Origin: JAWKNZ01 sp041391425
GTDB lineage: Bacteria; Bdellovibrionota_B; Oligoflexia; Oligoflexales; JAWKNZ01
DNA: 64,000 nt
Direction: 5' to 3'
NCBI GenBank assembly: GCA_041391425.1
Contig: JAWKNZ010000016.1
Coordinates: 1 to 64,000 of the forward strand
Under the pieces are notes generated by a model that searched no databases, was not told the DNA's origin, and saw only the letters and a list, made by a program, of their open reading frames with translations. The position numbers were made by a program, and so were the translations under genes. Positions 8,738 to 18,007 of the stretch are shown one piece after another. Each line of letters opens with the position of its first letter. Within the stretch, counting starts at the first letter, position 1.

Positions 8738-9955
8738 ATGAAAAATAGCAAAAAGTTTGTGTTAAAACAGGCTACGAGGGATCGTTGTAATATAATCAAG
8801 ATTGATGATCAAACGATATTGCGGCGCTTTTCTCCTGTTAGCTCTGAGCTGTTTCATTTCCTTTATGAAGACCATCAAGTTGACTTTTCTCTCTTTTTCC
8901 GAATGCATGATGAAATGGTTGAATTTCTGCGCCCTCGTGAATTTAATAAAGAGGCGTTAGATTCTTTGTGGGCTGCTTTGAACCATTCTAGTGACACGTT
9001 GCGTTTGTATGTATTAAAGGGGGAAAAAGCGAGATTTGATCATTTTATCCAGTCCATTATGCAGAAAAAATTACAGAAGTTTAAAGATGCTGGTGGGGAT
9101 GTTGATGAGAAGACATTAAGCGTATATGGAAATTTAAGTAGTGCCAGCCAGATGATTGTAAGAGGTGGGGTTGACGCAATCGTAGCTAAACATGCTAAAG
9201 CTTCGACAGCAATATTGCTTAATAGCCAGCTTGATAGTGATGCTGCTACAGATACAATAAGTAGGATGATTAATCACGATCCCACACTATACGATCATAG
9301 TGCAACTGTTGCCATGTTTTCGGCAATTATAGCAACCAAATTTATGCGTAATCCTCTCGACCAGAAGTCTGGACATATAATCGCTCAATGTGGCTTGTAT
9401 CATGATGCAGGTAAGACATGTGTTCCAGGGCATGTGCTAAATAAGCCAGGAAAGTTGGATGAGGGTGAGTATGAAATTATGAAAACTCACACGAATCTAG
9501 GTCGTGAGGAATTAGAAAAGGCGATAAAGAATGGGGCAGATATAGAAACAATTGTGCCCTTAGTAGCTTATGAACATCATGAGCGTTTTTGTGGTCATGG
9601 TTATCCGTTGGGCAAACGAGGCCGGGCTGAGGACGATTCGATTAATGGCATCCATTTATTTACTAGAGTTGTAACGATTGCTGATGTATATTCCGCCCTT
9701 CTGATGAAACGGGTTTATAAAGACTCTATGGAATCAGATAAGGCGTTAGCAATTATGATGAATATCGCTGAAAAAGAATATGACCCGATCATATTTGAAG
9801 ATTTTGCTTCTGGCATAGCAAGTAGCATCAAGTATAGAAGAAAGCGAGATAAGGAACAATATGGAAAAATTAGATTAATAGGCAAAGATGAAAGTTTCCA
9901 AAAAGCTTTAATCGAAAGAAATAGTGAAAAACAGAAGCGTAAAAAATCCAGCTAA
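8738..9955 (+). CDS. HD-GYP domain protein, probable cyclic-di-GMP phosphodiesterase
   Basis: A 405-residue cytoplasmic protein. Residues 1-165 form an N-terminal helical region of no clear family. An HD-GYP domain follows, with the metal-binding HD at 222-223 (LYHDAGK), a second histidine pair at 280-281 and the GYP signature at 288-290 within GHGYPLGKRG. HD-GYP domains hydrolyse cyclic-di-GMP and so promote motility over biofilm growth. There is no receiver domain, so the input signal is unknown. GGAG lies about 12 bases before the ATG. A MITE lies 64 bp upstream and could affect its expression. Confidence 0.88.
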   Translation: MKNSKKFVLKQATRDRCNIIKIDDQTILRRFSPVSSELFHFLYEDHQVDFSLFFRMHDEMVEFLRPREFNKEALDSLWAALNHSSDTLRLYVLKGEKARFDHFIQSIMQKKLQKFKDAGGDVDEKTLSVYGNLSSASQMIVRGGVDAIVAKHAKASTAILLNSQLDSDAATDTISRMINHDPTLYDHSATVAMFSAIIATKFMRNPLDQKSGHIIAQCGLYHDAGKTCVPGHVLNKPGKLDEGEYEIMKTHTNLGREELEKAIKNGADIETIVPLVAYEHHERFCGHGYPLGKRGRAEDDSINGIHLFTRVVTIADVYSALLMKRVYKDSMESDKALAIMMNIAEKEYDPIIFEDFASGIASSIKYRRKRDKEQYGKIRLIGKDESFQKALIERNSEKQKRKKSS

Positions 9956-10002
9956 AATAGCTTTTCAATCGATCATGCTATTCTAGAAAACAGGCCCTTA
10001 CA

Positions 10003-11466
10003 ATGATAAAAATTCTAGTTAGAATGAGTCCAGAACTTACGATTAAATCAGATCGAGTCCGACGTAAATTTCAAAAAATTTTGGTTAATAATATCAATGC
10101 AGCTTTTACTGACGAAGGCCTTAAATTTTCGTTACAAAATAGTTGGTCACGTATCTATTTAACATTGGAATCAGAAGAAGGAATTGAAGTTCTAAAACGT
10201 ATCTTTGGAATACACTCATTCTCAATTGTCGAAGGCGAATGTGTTTCGAATTTGGATGACATTATAGAGATGGGTTTGAAAGTATTTCGTCCTCAAATTT
10301 CGTTAGATGAAAGTTTTGCTGTCAGGACTAAAAGATCAGGGAAACGATTACCATTCACCTCAGTAGATGTTAATCGTCAGTTGGGGGCAGCTTTAAACGT
10401 TGGGGTAGACAATGTTGACTTGACGAATCCAGAGCGTAGATTTTTTGTTGAGGTTAGAACTGAGACTACATTCTTTTTTTCTCAATCAATTAAGGGTGCT
10501 GGAGGGTTGCCGCTTGGCTCGGCTGGTCGGGCGGTGTGTTTGATTTCTGGCGGATTTGACTCACCGGTGGCTGCTTGGATGCTTATGAAACGAGGCGTGC
10601 ACTTGGATTTTGTATTATGCAATATTGCCGGTGCTGCCTTTGAAAGATCAGTGCTTGAAATTACTAGTGCACTGGTAAAACGATGGGGGTATGGAATGAA
10701 TAAATCTCGTTTTTTTTCCATACCTTTTGATACATTAGTTGTAGAGTTAAAAGAAAAGGTGGCTGCGAAGTATGTTCAAGTGATTTTAAAGCGCTTGTTT
10801 TATAGAGCAGCTAGTAAAATTGTCAATGTTTACGATGCAGATGCGATTGTAACAGGCGAAGCAATTGGCCAAGTCTCATCACAAACTATGAAAAATCTGC
10901 GAACGATCAATGTAGTAACTGATCTACCTGTTTTTAGGCCATTACTTTCATTTGATAAAGAAGAAATTATTGAGCTTAGTAAGAGAATTGGCACCCATGA
11001 TTTGTGTGTAAGTGTTCAAGAGTTTTGTCATCTGGTTCCCGATAAGCCAGCCACTGCTTGCTCATTAGAAAACGCTGATAAAGCAGAGTCTGTTTTCGAT
11101 CTAAGCTTGTTAGAAAACGCTGTTAAAGCAACACGCCCGATTTTAATAAAACGTCTTAATGCTGCCGATTTGATCTTTCCTTATGTTAGTATTAACTATG
11201 TGCCTGATAACTCAGTGGTGGTTGATTGCAGAAGTGAGGAATTGTTTGAAGAATGGCATTTTCCAAAAGCTTCCAATATAGAGTATCACAAAGTTTTAGG
11301 TGATTTTAAAAACTGGGATAAAAGTAAAACTTATTTGTTGTACTGTCCTATAGGGATGCAGAGTACGGTGTTGGCTGAAAAAATGCAATCTAACGGGTAT
11401 CTTTCATATAGTTTTAAAGGTGGTGTGGAACAACTTAAGCAATACCTTAAATCGCTAGAAGAATAG
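10003..11466 (+). CDS. thiI: tRNA 4-thiouridine synthetase with rhodanese domain
   Basis: A 487-residue enzyme that adenylates U8 of tRNA and transfers persulfide sulfur to form 4-thiouridine; in many bacteria it also supplies sulfur for the thiamin thiazole. Domains in order are a ferredoxin-like/THUMP region (about 1-165), a PP-loop ATP pyrophosphatase with SGGFDS at 182-187, and a C-terminal rhodanese domain (about 400-487) with C448 in the active loop. C342 in the EFC segment corresponds to the second catalytic cysteine of the E. coli protein. The full rhodanese domain marks the long, E. coli-like form. Confidence 0.95.
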   Translation: MIKILVRMSPELTIKSDRVRRKFQKILVNNINAAFTDEGLKFSLQNSWSRIYLTLESEEGIEVLKRIFGIHSFSIVEGECVSNLDDIIEMGLKVFRPQISLDESFAVRTKRSGKRLPFTSVDVNRQLGAALNVGVDNVDLTNPERRFFVEVRTETTFFFSQSIKGAGGLPLGSAGRAVCLISGGFDSPVAAWMLMKRGVHLDFVLCNIAGAAFERSVLEITSALVKRWGYGMNKSRFFSIPFDTLVVELKEKVAAKYVQVILKRLFYRAASKIVNVYDADAIVTGEAIGQVSSQTMKNLRTINVVTDLPVFRPLLSFDKEEIIELSKRIGTHDLCVSVQEFCHLVPDKPATACSLENADKAESVFDLSLLENAVKATRPILIKRLNAADLIFPYVSINYVPDNSVVVDCRSEELFEEWHFPKASNIEYHKVLGDFKNWDKSKTYLLYCPIGMQSTVLAEKMQSNGYLSYSFKGGVEQLKQYLKSLEE

Positions 11467-11498
11467 TTTTATTAAATTCTCTCGAATATAGCACTTTT

Positions 11499-12167
11499 TT
11501 ACATACTATCGTCATCTTCGCTTAGATAACTGTTGTCAATATTTTCTTCTACTGGCAAGCCGTCACTGGCGGAATCTTCTTCCTCGGAAATTATATTTTT
11601 TGATTGGAGATCAGTGCTTTCATCTCTTTTTGTCGCGATAGAATGAATCTTTTGCAAATAACGCCTTTTTTGGAGAAGGTGATAGCGGTTTATATTGTCT
11701 ATTTGTTCTAAATCTATCCTTATAGGTTCACTTTCTTCATCAATATAATATTCAACAGTCAAATCATCGTTTGTAGAAGGTGAATTTTCAATGAAGTCAT
11801 TATAATTAACCTTTGGAAAAGAGGAGGATTTGCTATCGACTGTTTTATTTTTTGCTATGCTAGGAGAGCCGTATTTTAACGTAAATGATTTACCGTTATG
11901 CTCAACAACAACTTGTCTTCTAGCTATTTTGATTATTTTTAAGCTATTATCAGCTCCAATCATTCCTCCAAGGCGGACTGTTATAGATTTATGAGTGGAA
12001 TGGTCGCGGATAACGGCAATATCTTGTTGATTTTGTATACCGGATATAATGCCAACCACAGTGTAGCGATCTAACACACTAGTATTTTCGACGCTATATG
12101 ACTTCGAAGCATTGAACATTATTGTAAAGATGAATAAAATTTGCCATAGCTTATGCATCGCTATCAC
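11499..12167 (-). CDS. Exported protein with GspC/PilP-like domain
   Basis: A 222-residue protein with an N-terminal signal peptide or anchor (about 1-25). Residues 33-105 read like the small beta domain of type II secretion GspC or type IV pilus PilP: YTVVGIISG, an IRD repeat, VRLGGMI and then VVVEHNGKSFTL. The C-terminal half is acidic, serine-rich and probably disordered. No other secretion or pilus genes are nearby, so assignment to such a machine is only an inference. The gene is convergent with thiI. Confidence 0.5.
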   Translation of the reverse strand: MIAMHKLWQILFIFTIMFNASKSYSVENTSVLDRYTVVGIISGIQNQQDIAVIRDHSTHKSITVRLGGMIGADNSLKIIKIARRQVVVEHNGKSFTLKYGSPSIAKNKTVDSKSSSFPKVNYNDFIENSPSTNDDLTVEYYIDEESEPIRIDLEQIDNINRYHLLQKRRYLQKIHSIATKRDESTDLQSKNIISEEEDSASDGLPVEENIDNSYLSEDDDSM

Positions 12168-12374
12168 CTCACAGGGGATTGTTGGGTGATAACCTGATCG
12201 TCCAAAATAAGAATGATTTTATAGGTAATCTTAGCCTAGGTCTTATTGCCAGTAATGCTGCGCTATATTAGAGCCATCCTGCCAAAAATAAAGTGAAGCT
12301 ATTTAGAAAAAACTTTTTATTGTTTTAAAATAGGAATGAATAGCTTTCAGAAATAAGCTTAATAATAAGTATTA

Positions 12375-13283
12375 TTATGGTAATTTGTAAATATTTGGAG
12401 ACTTACTGCTGATCAAATCGATCCACTTCCATAATTGATCGGTTTCTTTTTCCGTAACATCAATTTGGTTTGGCATTTGCAAGCCTTGCTTAAATGCTGT
12501 GGCTTTAGGATACTTAACAAAGAAGTGTAAATTTTTCTTACCTCTTTTCTTAGATATTTTAAGAGGGTCTGCATAGTCCCAACCAAAGCTTGCTCCAACT
12601 TGTTTTACTCCATGGCAAAACTGGCATCGAGCCTTAAAAACTTCGAATCCAGCAATAATTTCTTTGTCTTTTGAAATTTCAAATTGATTAAAATAGGCAT
12701 TTTCATTGACAAGTTCAATACCGATTAGTGAGTTGCAATGATTCCAAGGAGAAAAATTGTTTATCTTTCCTTTATTTAGTTTTTTTTCGGCTAAGTTTAC
12801 GACCTTATTGCCGAAGAACTTCGTTGGGTTGGGGTCTTTGCGATAGTATATGTCATCTATTTTTTCTAGTTGGGGGAAGTCGTATGACCATTTTTTATTT
12901 TTCTTGTAGGATAAAGCGATGAATATATTTTTTAGATCCTTCGAAGTAGTTATAGGAATAATCATGCCGTTGGCAAAATGTAATAGCGCTGTATCTACAC
13001 CGGCTTTTTTAGGATAACCATCAAGGACTTGAGAAAGGTAGACTCCTCGGTACTGCATGTCTTTATCATATTGAGCATCGTATATCCTTAAGGCCCTAAT
13101 CTTTTTTGACAGTGATGGTTGAGAAATTGTAATTTGATTAAGCTTGCCAGGATTTCCGCCGTCGATATAGCTGCCTGATTTTCGCACCCAGATGCTTATG
13201 CTTTGTTGTTGTGCGTATGATAAATTGGCAGTTTCTATTGAAAAAATAACGCTCAAGAATATAGCAAATGTAATTCTTTTCAT
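12375..13283 (-). CDS. Periplasmic cytochrome c with sulfite-oxidase-like N-terminal domain
   Basis: A 302-residue exported protein. A signal peptide ends near residue 25. Residues 30-130 resemble the fold of oxidoreductase molybdopterin-binding domains (YRGVYLSQVL, then a HFANGM strand) but show no clear cofactor ligands. The C-terminal part is a class I-like cytochrome c domain with one haem site CQFCH (220-224) and probable axial M270 in QMPNQ. It likely shuttles electrons in the periplasm. Substrate and partner are unknown. No molybdoenzyme gene is adjacent. Confidence 0.7.
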   Translation of the reverse strand: MKRITFAIFLSVIFSIETANLSYAQQQSISIWVRKSGSYIDGGNPGKLNQITISQPSLSKKIRALRIYDAQYDKDMQYRGVYLSQVLDGYPKKAGVDTALLHFANGMIIPITTSKDLKNIFIALSYKKNKKWSYDFPQLEKIDDIYYRKDPNPTKFFGNKVVNLAEKKLNKGKINNFSPWNHCNSLIGIELVNENAYFNQFEISKDKEIIAGFEVFKARCQFCHGVKQVGASFGWDYADPLKISKKRGKKNLHFFVKYPKATAFKQGLQMPNQIDVTEKETDQLWKWIDLISSKSPNIYKLP

Positions 13284-13430
13284 AGACCCTCTAGATGATG
13301 GAAGTTTCGTAGTATTATTGAATAGTAGATAGAGGCGATACTTGCAAGGTGATTTATGATAGTGGGTATTTTACATTTCTAAAATTCTGCAAGATATATG
13401 AATAGACTCTTTGAGTTAGAGTGGGAAAAT

Positions 13431-13895
13431 TTATTTTATCGTCTTTTCATCTTGAAAATTTATTGAAATATTGCCAATTGGAGAAAGAAATTCTGCCGAG
13501 GCGACTATTTTAGCAGTGACTTGTTGTTTCTTAACAAAAAGTAATTGAAGTATTTTCGCAGCTTCTTTTATTTCGATATTGATGGGTAAATGTAGGTTAG
13601 AATGTCCTTTGCTGGCAATACTGATGTCTTCTACAAGCTTACCTGAGGCCAAAATACTGTCAGTTACCGATATATCGTAGGTTAAGTTGGAAAAATCTAA
13701 GTCGAAGATATTTGGATTGTCTACCCGTATTTTAACATAGAGTTTAATTTTTTTATGATCAAAAGACTGTAAGCGAATGGATTCTACCTTTGCTATAGGT
13801 GGAGTTGGCTTGATTCCTATGGTCTCACGCAAAAAAGTGCATGAGGCCATTAGAAACAAGCAAGCAGTGATTTGTGTGTATGCTATTGTTTTCAA
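13431..13895 (-). CDS. LEA14-like (WHy domain) lipoprotein
   Basis: A 154-residue lipoprotein. The signal peptide ends in an acceptable lipobox (LMASC, cysteine about 19). The mature part matches the LEA type 2/WHy pattern: a strand with VKIRVDNPNIFDLDFSNLTYDISV, an AxGKL turn and a central LHLPINIEI. Bacterial WHy proteins are linked to desiccation or stress protection, but this is not proven here. It begins 15 bp after the lysyl-tRNA synthetase stop on the same strand and is probably co-transcribed with it. Confidence 0.75.
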   Translation of the reverse strand: MKTIAYTQITACLFLMASCTFLRETIGIKPTPPIAKVESIRLQSFDHKKIKLYVKIRVDNPNIFDLDFSNLTYDISVTDSILASGKLVEDISIASKGHSNLHLPINIEIKEAAKILQLLFVKKQQVTAKIVASAEFLSPIGNISINFQDEKTIK

Positions 13896-13910
13896 ATAGT
13901 TTACCTGTGA

Positions 13911-15491
13911 TTATAACAACGTTAACAGTCGATCTTTCCCGATTTCTTTTAAAAAGCCAGGGAGTCGAGGGCCTTGATCTCGTCCTATAAGCTTTTGGTA
14001 TATTGCCTTAAACCCTTCTTTAGGTTCGCAGTCTGTAGCATGGATAGCTTTTTCGTAAATAATCTCATTCAGTTTTTTGCTTTCTATACTAGTTAAATCG
14101 TATTCTGAGACGATTTGTCGTAAAGATTGCAGGCATTGCTGTTGTTTTTCTGTTAACGAGATTTCAACCCTATTTTCATAGACACTATATTTGAACTCTT
14201 CGGCTGCATGCTTTTGTAGCCAGTTTAGGCAACATTGGGCCCTCTGGTTAAAATGAAAAAGGTCGGTTTCGCTTTTAATATCGTTCTTATAATAACGTTC
14301 GATAACTCGATCGATATCGCCGCTACATATCTGAAGGCGATTTGAAAGTTCTCGAAAGCCGGCACGAAAAGGGACCTTTTCTGGAACTTTGCCATCAACG
14401 AGGGATAGTTCGTATGTCCTACGTATTAGTGGCCATTTCCCTGGCTTTTCTGGACAAGGTCCTAAGGCTGTCCTCTCGGCTCGATCAAATTCATCATAAA
14501 TTTTGATAACATCTTCATCAAATGCTAAAGAGAAGTCATGGTTTGGGCGGTGGCCGGCGAAGATCCAGCGGACAATTTGTGGGTCATAGACATCCAAAAT
14601 TTCCGATAACGTGAAAAGCTCGCCAGATGACGAAGACATTTTTCCAGTACCACCTTTTATCATGACAAAATCATATTGTAGGTATATCGGTGCTTCTTCA
14701 CCCCAAACTTCTTTAACTATTTTTTTGCCAGTATCATAAGAGCCCCCCTGGCTTGAATGATCTTTTCCCCCGGGCTCAAAGTCTACTTTCTCGAAAGCCC
14801 AACGCATCGGCCAGTCGGTCCGCCAAGCTAATTTAAGGTTTTTGGTTTGATTAATTTTTGTCGTGGTTTCAAATGAGCATGAAGCACATTTATAGCTATA
14901 GTCCCAACCACCATCATATTTTTCATATACCATTTCATCGCGCTCACACTGTTCGCAATAAATGGAGGTTGGGAGCCAATTTTCAGGTAGTGGCGTGGTC
15001 TTATGTTCGTTCAATATTGCTCTAATCGTATCAACATTCTCTAGTGCTTTGCGGATTTGATTTGCATAGACACCGCTTGCATACTGTTTTTGCTGGTAAA
15101 TATACTCTGGAAATATACCAACTTCTTTTAACTCATGCTCAAAATTAACAATACGGCCTTGTGCGTAGGACTCTGCATTTGCCCAAGGATCAGGGATTCT
15201 AGCTATAGGCCTGCGTAAAAATTCTGTGAATTTTTTTGGATCTGGAAGATTTTTAGGCACTTTACGAAAGGTATCAAAATCATCCCAGCTATAAATAAAT
15301 CGAACAGACTTGTTGTGATCTCTAAGGGCACGAGCGACTAAGTCTACTGTTATCACTTCGCGAAAATTTCCTACATGGATTTTTCCAGATGGGGTAATTC
15401 CACTTGCAACCACATAGCAGTCTTTGTCACCGCGCTGGCTAATAATGCGCGATGCAGTGATGTCGGCCCAATGGGGAGATTGTGGTTTCAT
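13911..15491 (-). CDS. lysS: Class I lysyl-tRNA synthetase
   Basis: A 526-residue enzyme charging tRNA-Lys. It is a class I synthetase, not the usual bacterial class II LysRS. The HIGH motif is HVGN at 39-42 after GITPSGKI, and the KMSKS loop is KMSSS at 284-288. Zinc-finger cysteines are C179/C182 and C202/C205. A helical anticodon-binding region forms the C-terminus. Class I LysRS is typical of archaea, spirochaetes and scattered proteobacteria. Whether a class II gene also exists elsewhere in the genome cannot be seen. Confidence 0.94.
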   Translation of the reverse strand: MKPQSPHWADITASRIISQRGDKDCYVVASGITPSGKIHVGNFREVITVDLVARALRDHNKSVRFIYSWDDFDTFRKVPKNLPDPKKFTEFLRRPIARIPDPWANAESYAQGRIVNFEHELKEVGIFPEYIYQQKQYASGVYANQIRKALENVDTIRAILNEHKTTPLPENWLPTSIYCEQCERDEMVYEKYDGGWDYSYKCASCSFETTTKINQTKNLKLAWRTDWPMRWAFEKVDFEPGGKDHSSQGGSYDTGKKIVKEVWGEEAPIYLQYDFVMIKGGTGKMSSSSGELFTLSEILDVYDPQIVRWIFAGHRPNHDFSLAFDEDVIKIYDEFDRAERTALGPCPEKPGKWPLIRRTYELSLVDGKVPEKVPFRAGFRELSNRLQICSGDIDRVIERYYKNDIKSETDLFHFNQRAQCCLNWLQKHAAEEFKYSVYENRVEISLTEKQQQCLQSLRQIVSEYDLTSIESKKLNEIIYEKAIHATDCEPKEGFKAIYQKLIGRDQGPRLPGFLKEIGKDRLLTLL

Positions 15492-15701
15492 AGGATATAA
15501 GCTCCATAAAATTGCATTAACTATCTGATATTACAGTAAAAATTAACATGCTCTAAATTGTTCTCTTCAACTGGCCGAACAATTCTAAAAGATAAGCGGT
15601 TTTGCCTATTTTCGGCGCTCGGGTCAATATTTCGAATCTTGGTTAGGGCCAAATAGTAAACCTTAGATTGTCAATGATCTCAACTCAGAAGTGGTAACCA
15701 T

Positions 15702-15968
15702 ATGAGATATCATAGCTTATTTTCAATCCAGTGTGCTACAATTTTTGCCACTTTATCGATTGTTCTAACTCTTACTACCGCGTGCAGCAAGAAGAAAAAT
15801 AAACGCAATAGTGGTGGTGGGGGAGCTACCGTAGGTACTACAGAAGAACCGACTGAAGAGCCAGAGCCAGCGCCAACTCCAGATACTGGGAATCCAAGTG
15901 TTGGCGAGGAGGTTCCCCAATCAAAGGCGAAGTCTCCACCATTGATTCTGGGGCGAAAATGGAGCTGA
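15702..15968 (+). CDS. N-terminal fragment of a large lipoprotein (frame break)
   Basis: The 88 codons hold a lipoprotein signal peptide with lipobox LTTAC (cysteine about 28). A lysine-rich patch, a glycine run and a Glu/Pro/Thr linker follow, typical of a tether just after the lipidation site. The frame ends early, but translating in the -1 frame from the CCCC run at 15915-15918 gives PIKGEVSTIDSGAKMELK and runs straight into the next frame. I read it as the start of one gene spanning 15702-19473. Confidence 0.65.
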   Translation: MRYHSLFSIQCATIFATLSIVLTLTTACSKKKNKRNSGGGGATVGTTEEPTEEPEPAPTPDTGNPSVGEEVPQSKAKSPPLILGRKWS

Positions 15969-18007
15969 AGCATTTAATCTTTCAAGCTAGCACAGCACAA
16001 GAAGAGCAACGTTATCTATCGGAGTTTCTAATTGTAGTACGAGCTAATACCGACTCTTGCATCCGCTTGAAAGCCAGACCAACAGCGGGGCTAGAAAGCG
16101 AAATATCTGGAGATGCGGTTAATGCCGAGGCCGACGTCGGGCCCTGCGAAGCCTATAAAACAGAATCTACAGATGAATCTACAGCGGCTGAGGATTCGGC
16201 TACAGATCAGCAGTCTGCAAGCTTACTTTCTTTAAATTATGGATCGAGCTCAGGAGGCTTTTCTCTCACTGAATCTACTAATCTTTGCGATATTAGGATT
16301 TTCCGGATGCCTAGTGGACAATCCACCCGTTTAGGACAACCTTCCGGACTTGGACCAGTCGTGACCAAGTCGGCGAGGTTAGCTGTGATCAGTCCTGGAA
16401 AAAAGGTAAAGATTTGGGTTGATGAAGAAATTGGAAATATATGCTCATCTGGCTCGGTGGGAGATTTTCCAATAACTGCACTAGGCCCCCTTGAACAAAC
16501 CAATAGTAGCTATGCAGGGCATAAAGACCAGCTTAAGGTGGAGCATCTAACAAACTTAGCTGCCGAAGTTGAAAAGATCTATTCTACTCTAACAACCACT
16601 TATGGAGCTATTAGTGATCTTGACACCAATGGTGCTGTTAATCTGTTTATCTCGCCTGATGTGAACCGGCAGTATTTTATACCTAGTCGTACAAATGTGG
16701 CTGATCGCTTTAGAGCTACTATGATCGAAAAGCCAGAAGATTTGGCTTATTATAACTCTACCACAAATCCTTTGAGCAATGAGGGAGAGGTCTTATATTT
16801 ATGGGCGCCTGATCCAGCCGGAATATTTAATTATGGCTTGTTTCCAAGCGGTAACTCTTTGACGAGCAATTATGCAAAGGGTTACTTAGCCACTCAACTT
16901 ATGAATCTGATCAACCATAACAGCCATTTGCTCACTCTAAAAGGTAAAATAGAGGAACGTTGGTTACGAGAGGCCCTTGCTCAATTGGCTTCGGCTTATG
17001 TTGCTGGTAATGACTATACGGGATTGAGTCTAGGGCATTATTTGAGCTCAAGGCCGCAGGAATTTAGTTTGACAGAGCCTATAGGTGAGCGTATTGAAGC
17101 CGACTATAAACACTATGTAAGAGAGAGCCAATTAGGCATGCGTGCAATGTTTGGCTGGTTTTTGCATTCAAAGCTGTGCGGCGGAACCAGTATAGCACCA
17201 TGCGCGAAAATTAAGTCTTTGATTGCAACTCCGAAAGTGGGAATTGCCAATGTTGAAGATATCTTGCAAATGAAGTTTGCCGAAATTCTTAAACAGTTTG
17301 GGCTATCTGTCGGTGTGGCTTTGGCTGATGATCCAGTGAGTGCTGCGGCGTTAGTGAAGAATAATACGGAAACTCCAGATCCAGTCCTTTTGCCTAAATT
17401 AGAGTTTATATTTCCTTCTAGTCCGCGAAAGACTTTTTTAGTCAATTATAATGTTACGGCTAGCACAACCGCCAATGATCCAGCTTTAGCAGGTCCATTT
17501 CCGAGTAAGGATAGTATGTTGTTTCAACCTATTCTGCCCGACAATGATATGGACCTAAAGCTCGAAAAAAATTCCGTGACCTATATCCTCTTATCTGGAA
17601 TTGTCAATGCCGAAACTGATATAACTGCATATTTGGGTCCTAACCTAAATGTAACTTTTGTGCCCCTTGGTGAACGTAATGGTGCTAACCGCCGCATTCA
17701 TATGGAAAAAATTTCTGAGGCTGCTCATTTGGACTTACGGCCTATCAATTTGACATCGACAGCGGAGGCAGATCGAACGAATTATGCCCCTCCGAGCCAT
17801 GCAGCATCGTATACTGTCAATTATAATAGAGAAGTTTGGGTAATGGGCTCTATCGATAATTTTAATATTAATGAAAGTGGAGAAAGCAAGACAGTCGGTG
17901 ATACCGATGCCTATACAATTGAAGTGAATCCTTGTGAAGGGGCAACAGGTGCAGACCTTACAGCTTGCCAATCCCAGAGTTATCGTAGTGTCATCGTTCA
18001 AGAGTGA
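15959..18007 (+). CDS. Middle part of the large lipoprotein, M30-metalloprotease-like
   Basis: The 682 codons have no signal peptide or convincing ribosome binding site of their own, which fits an internal part of the 15702-19473 gene. About residues 195-360 echo hyicolysin-type (M30) peptidases: a DTNGAVNLFISPD strand, a SNEGEVLYL segment, then NLINHN and ERWLREALAQLAS, where M30 enzymes have HEFQHMINHN and a WLNEGLAE-type helix. The zinc-binding HExxH is absent here, so it is probably not an active protease. The C-terminal third looks like beta domains of the pre-peptidase type. The frame breaks again at 18004-18007. Confidence 0.55.
   Translation: MELKHLIFQASTAQEEQRYLSEFLIVVRANTDSCIRLKARPTAGLESEISGDAVNAEADVGPCEAYKTESTDESTAAEDSATDQQSASLLSLNYGSSSGGFSLTESTNLCDIRIFRMPSGQSTRLGQPSGLGPVVTKSARLAVISPGKKVKIWVDEEIGNICSSGSVGDFPITALGPLEQTNSSYAGHKDQLKVEHLTNLAAEVEKIYSTLTTTYGAISDLDTNGAVNLFISPDVNRQYFIPSRTNVADRFRATMIEKPEDLAYYNSTTNPLSNEGEVLYLWAPDPAGIFNYGLFPSGNSLTSNYAKGYLATQLMNLINHNSHLLTLKGKIEERWLREALAQLASAYVAGNDYTGLSLGHYLSSRPQEFSLTEPIGERIEADYKHYVRESQLGMRAMFGWFLHSKLCGGTSIAPCAKIKSLIATPKVGIANVEDILQMKFAEILKQFGLSVGVALADDPVSAAALVKNNTETPDPVLLPKLEFIFPSSPRKTFLVNYNVTASTTANDPALAGPFPSKDSMLFQPILPDNDMDLKLEKNSVTYILLSGIVNAETDITAYLGPNLNVTFVPLGERNGANRRIHMEKISEAAHLDLRPINLTSTAEADRTNYAPPSHAASYTVNYNREVWVMGSIDNFNINESGESKTVGDTDAYTIEVNPCEGATGADLTACQSQSYRSVIVQE

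Noticed and set aside
12627..12660. GTTC-rich patch like a tRNA T-arm
   Set aside because: It lies inside the cytochrome gene and no cloverleaf can be drawn around it.
15959..18007. Active zinc metalloprotease
   Set aside because: The HExxH motif is missing, so catalytic activity is not supported.
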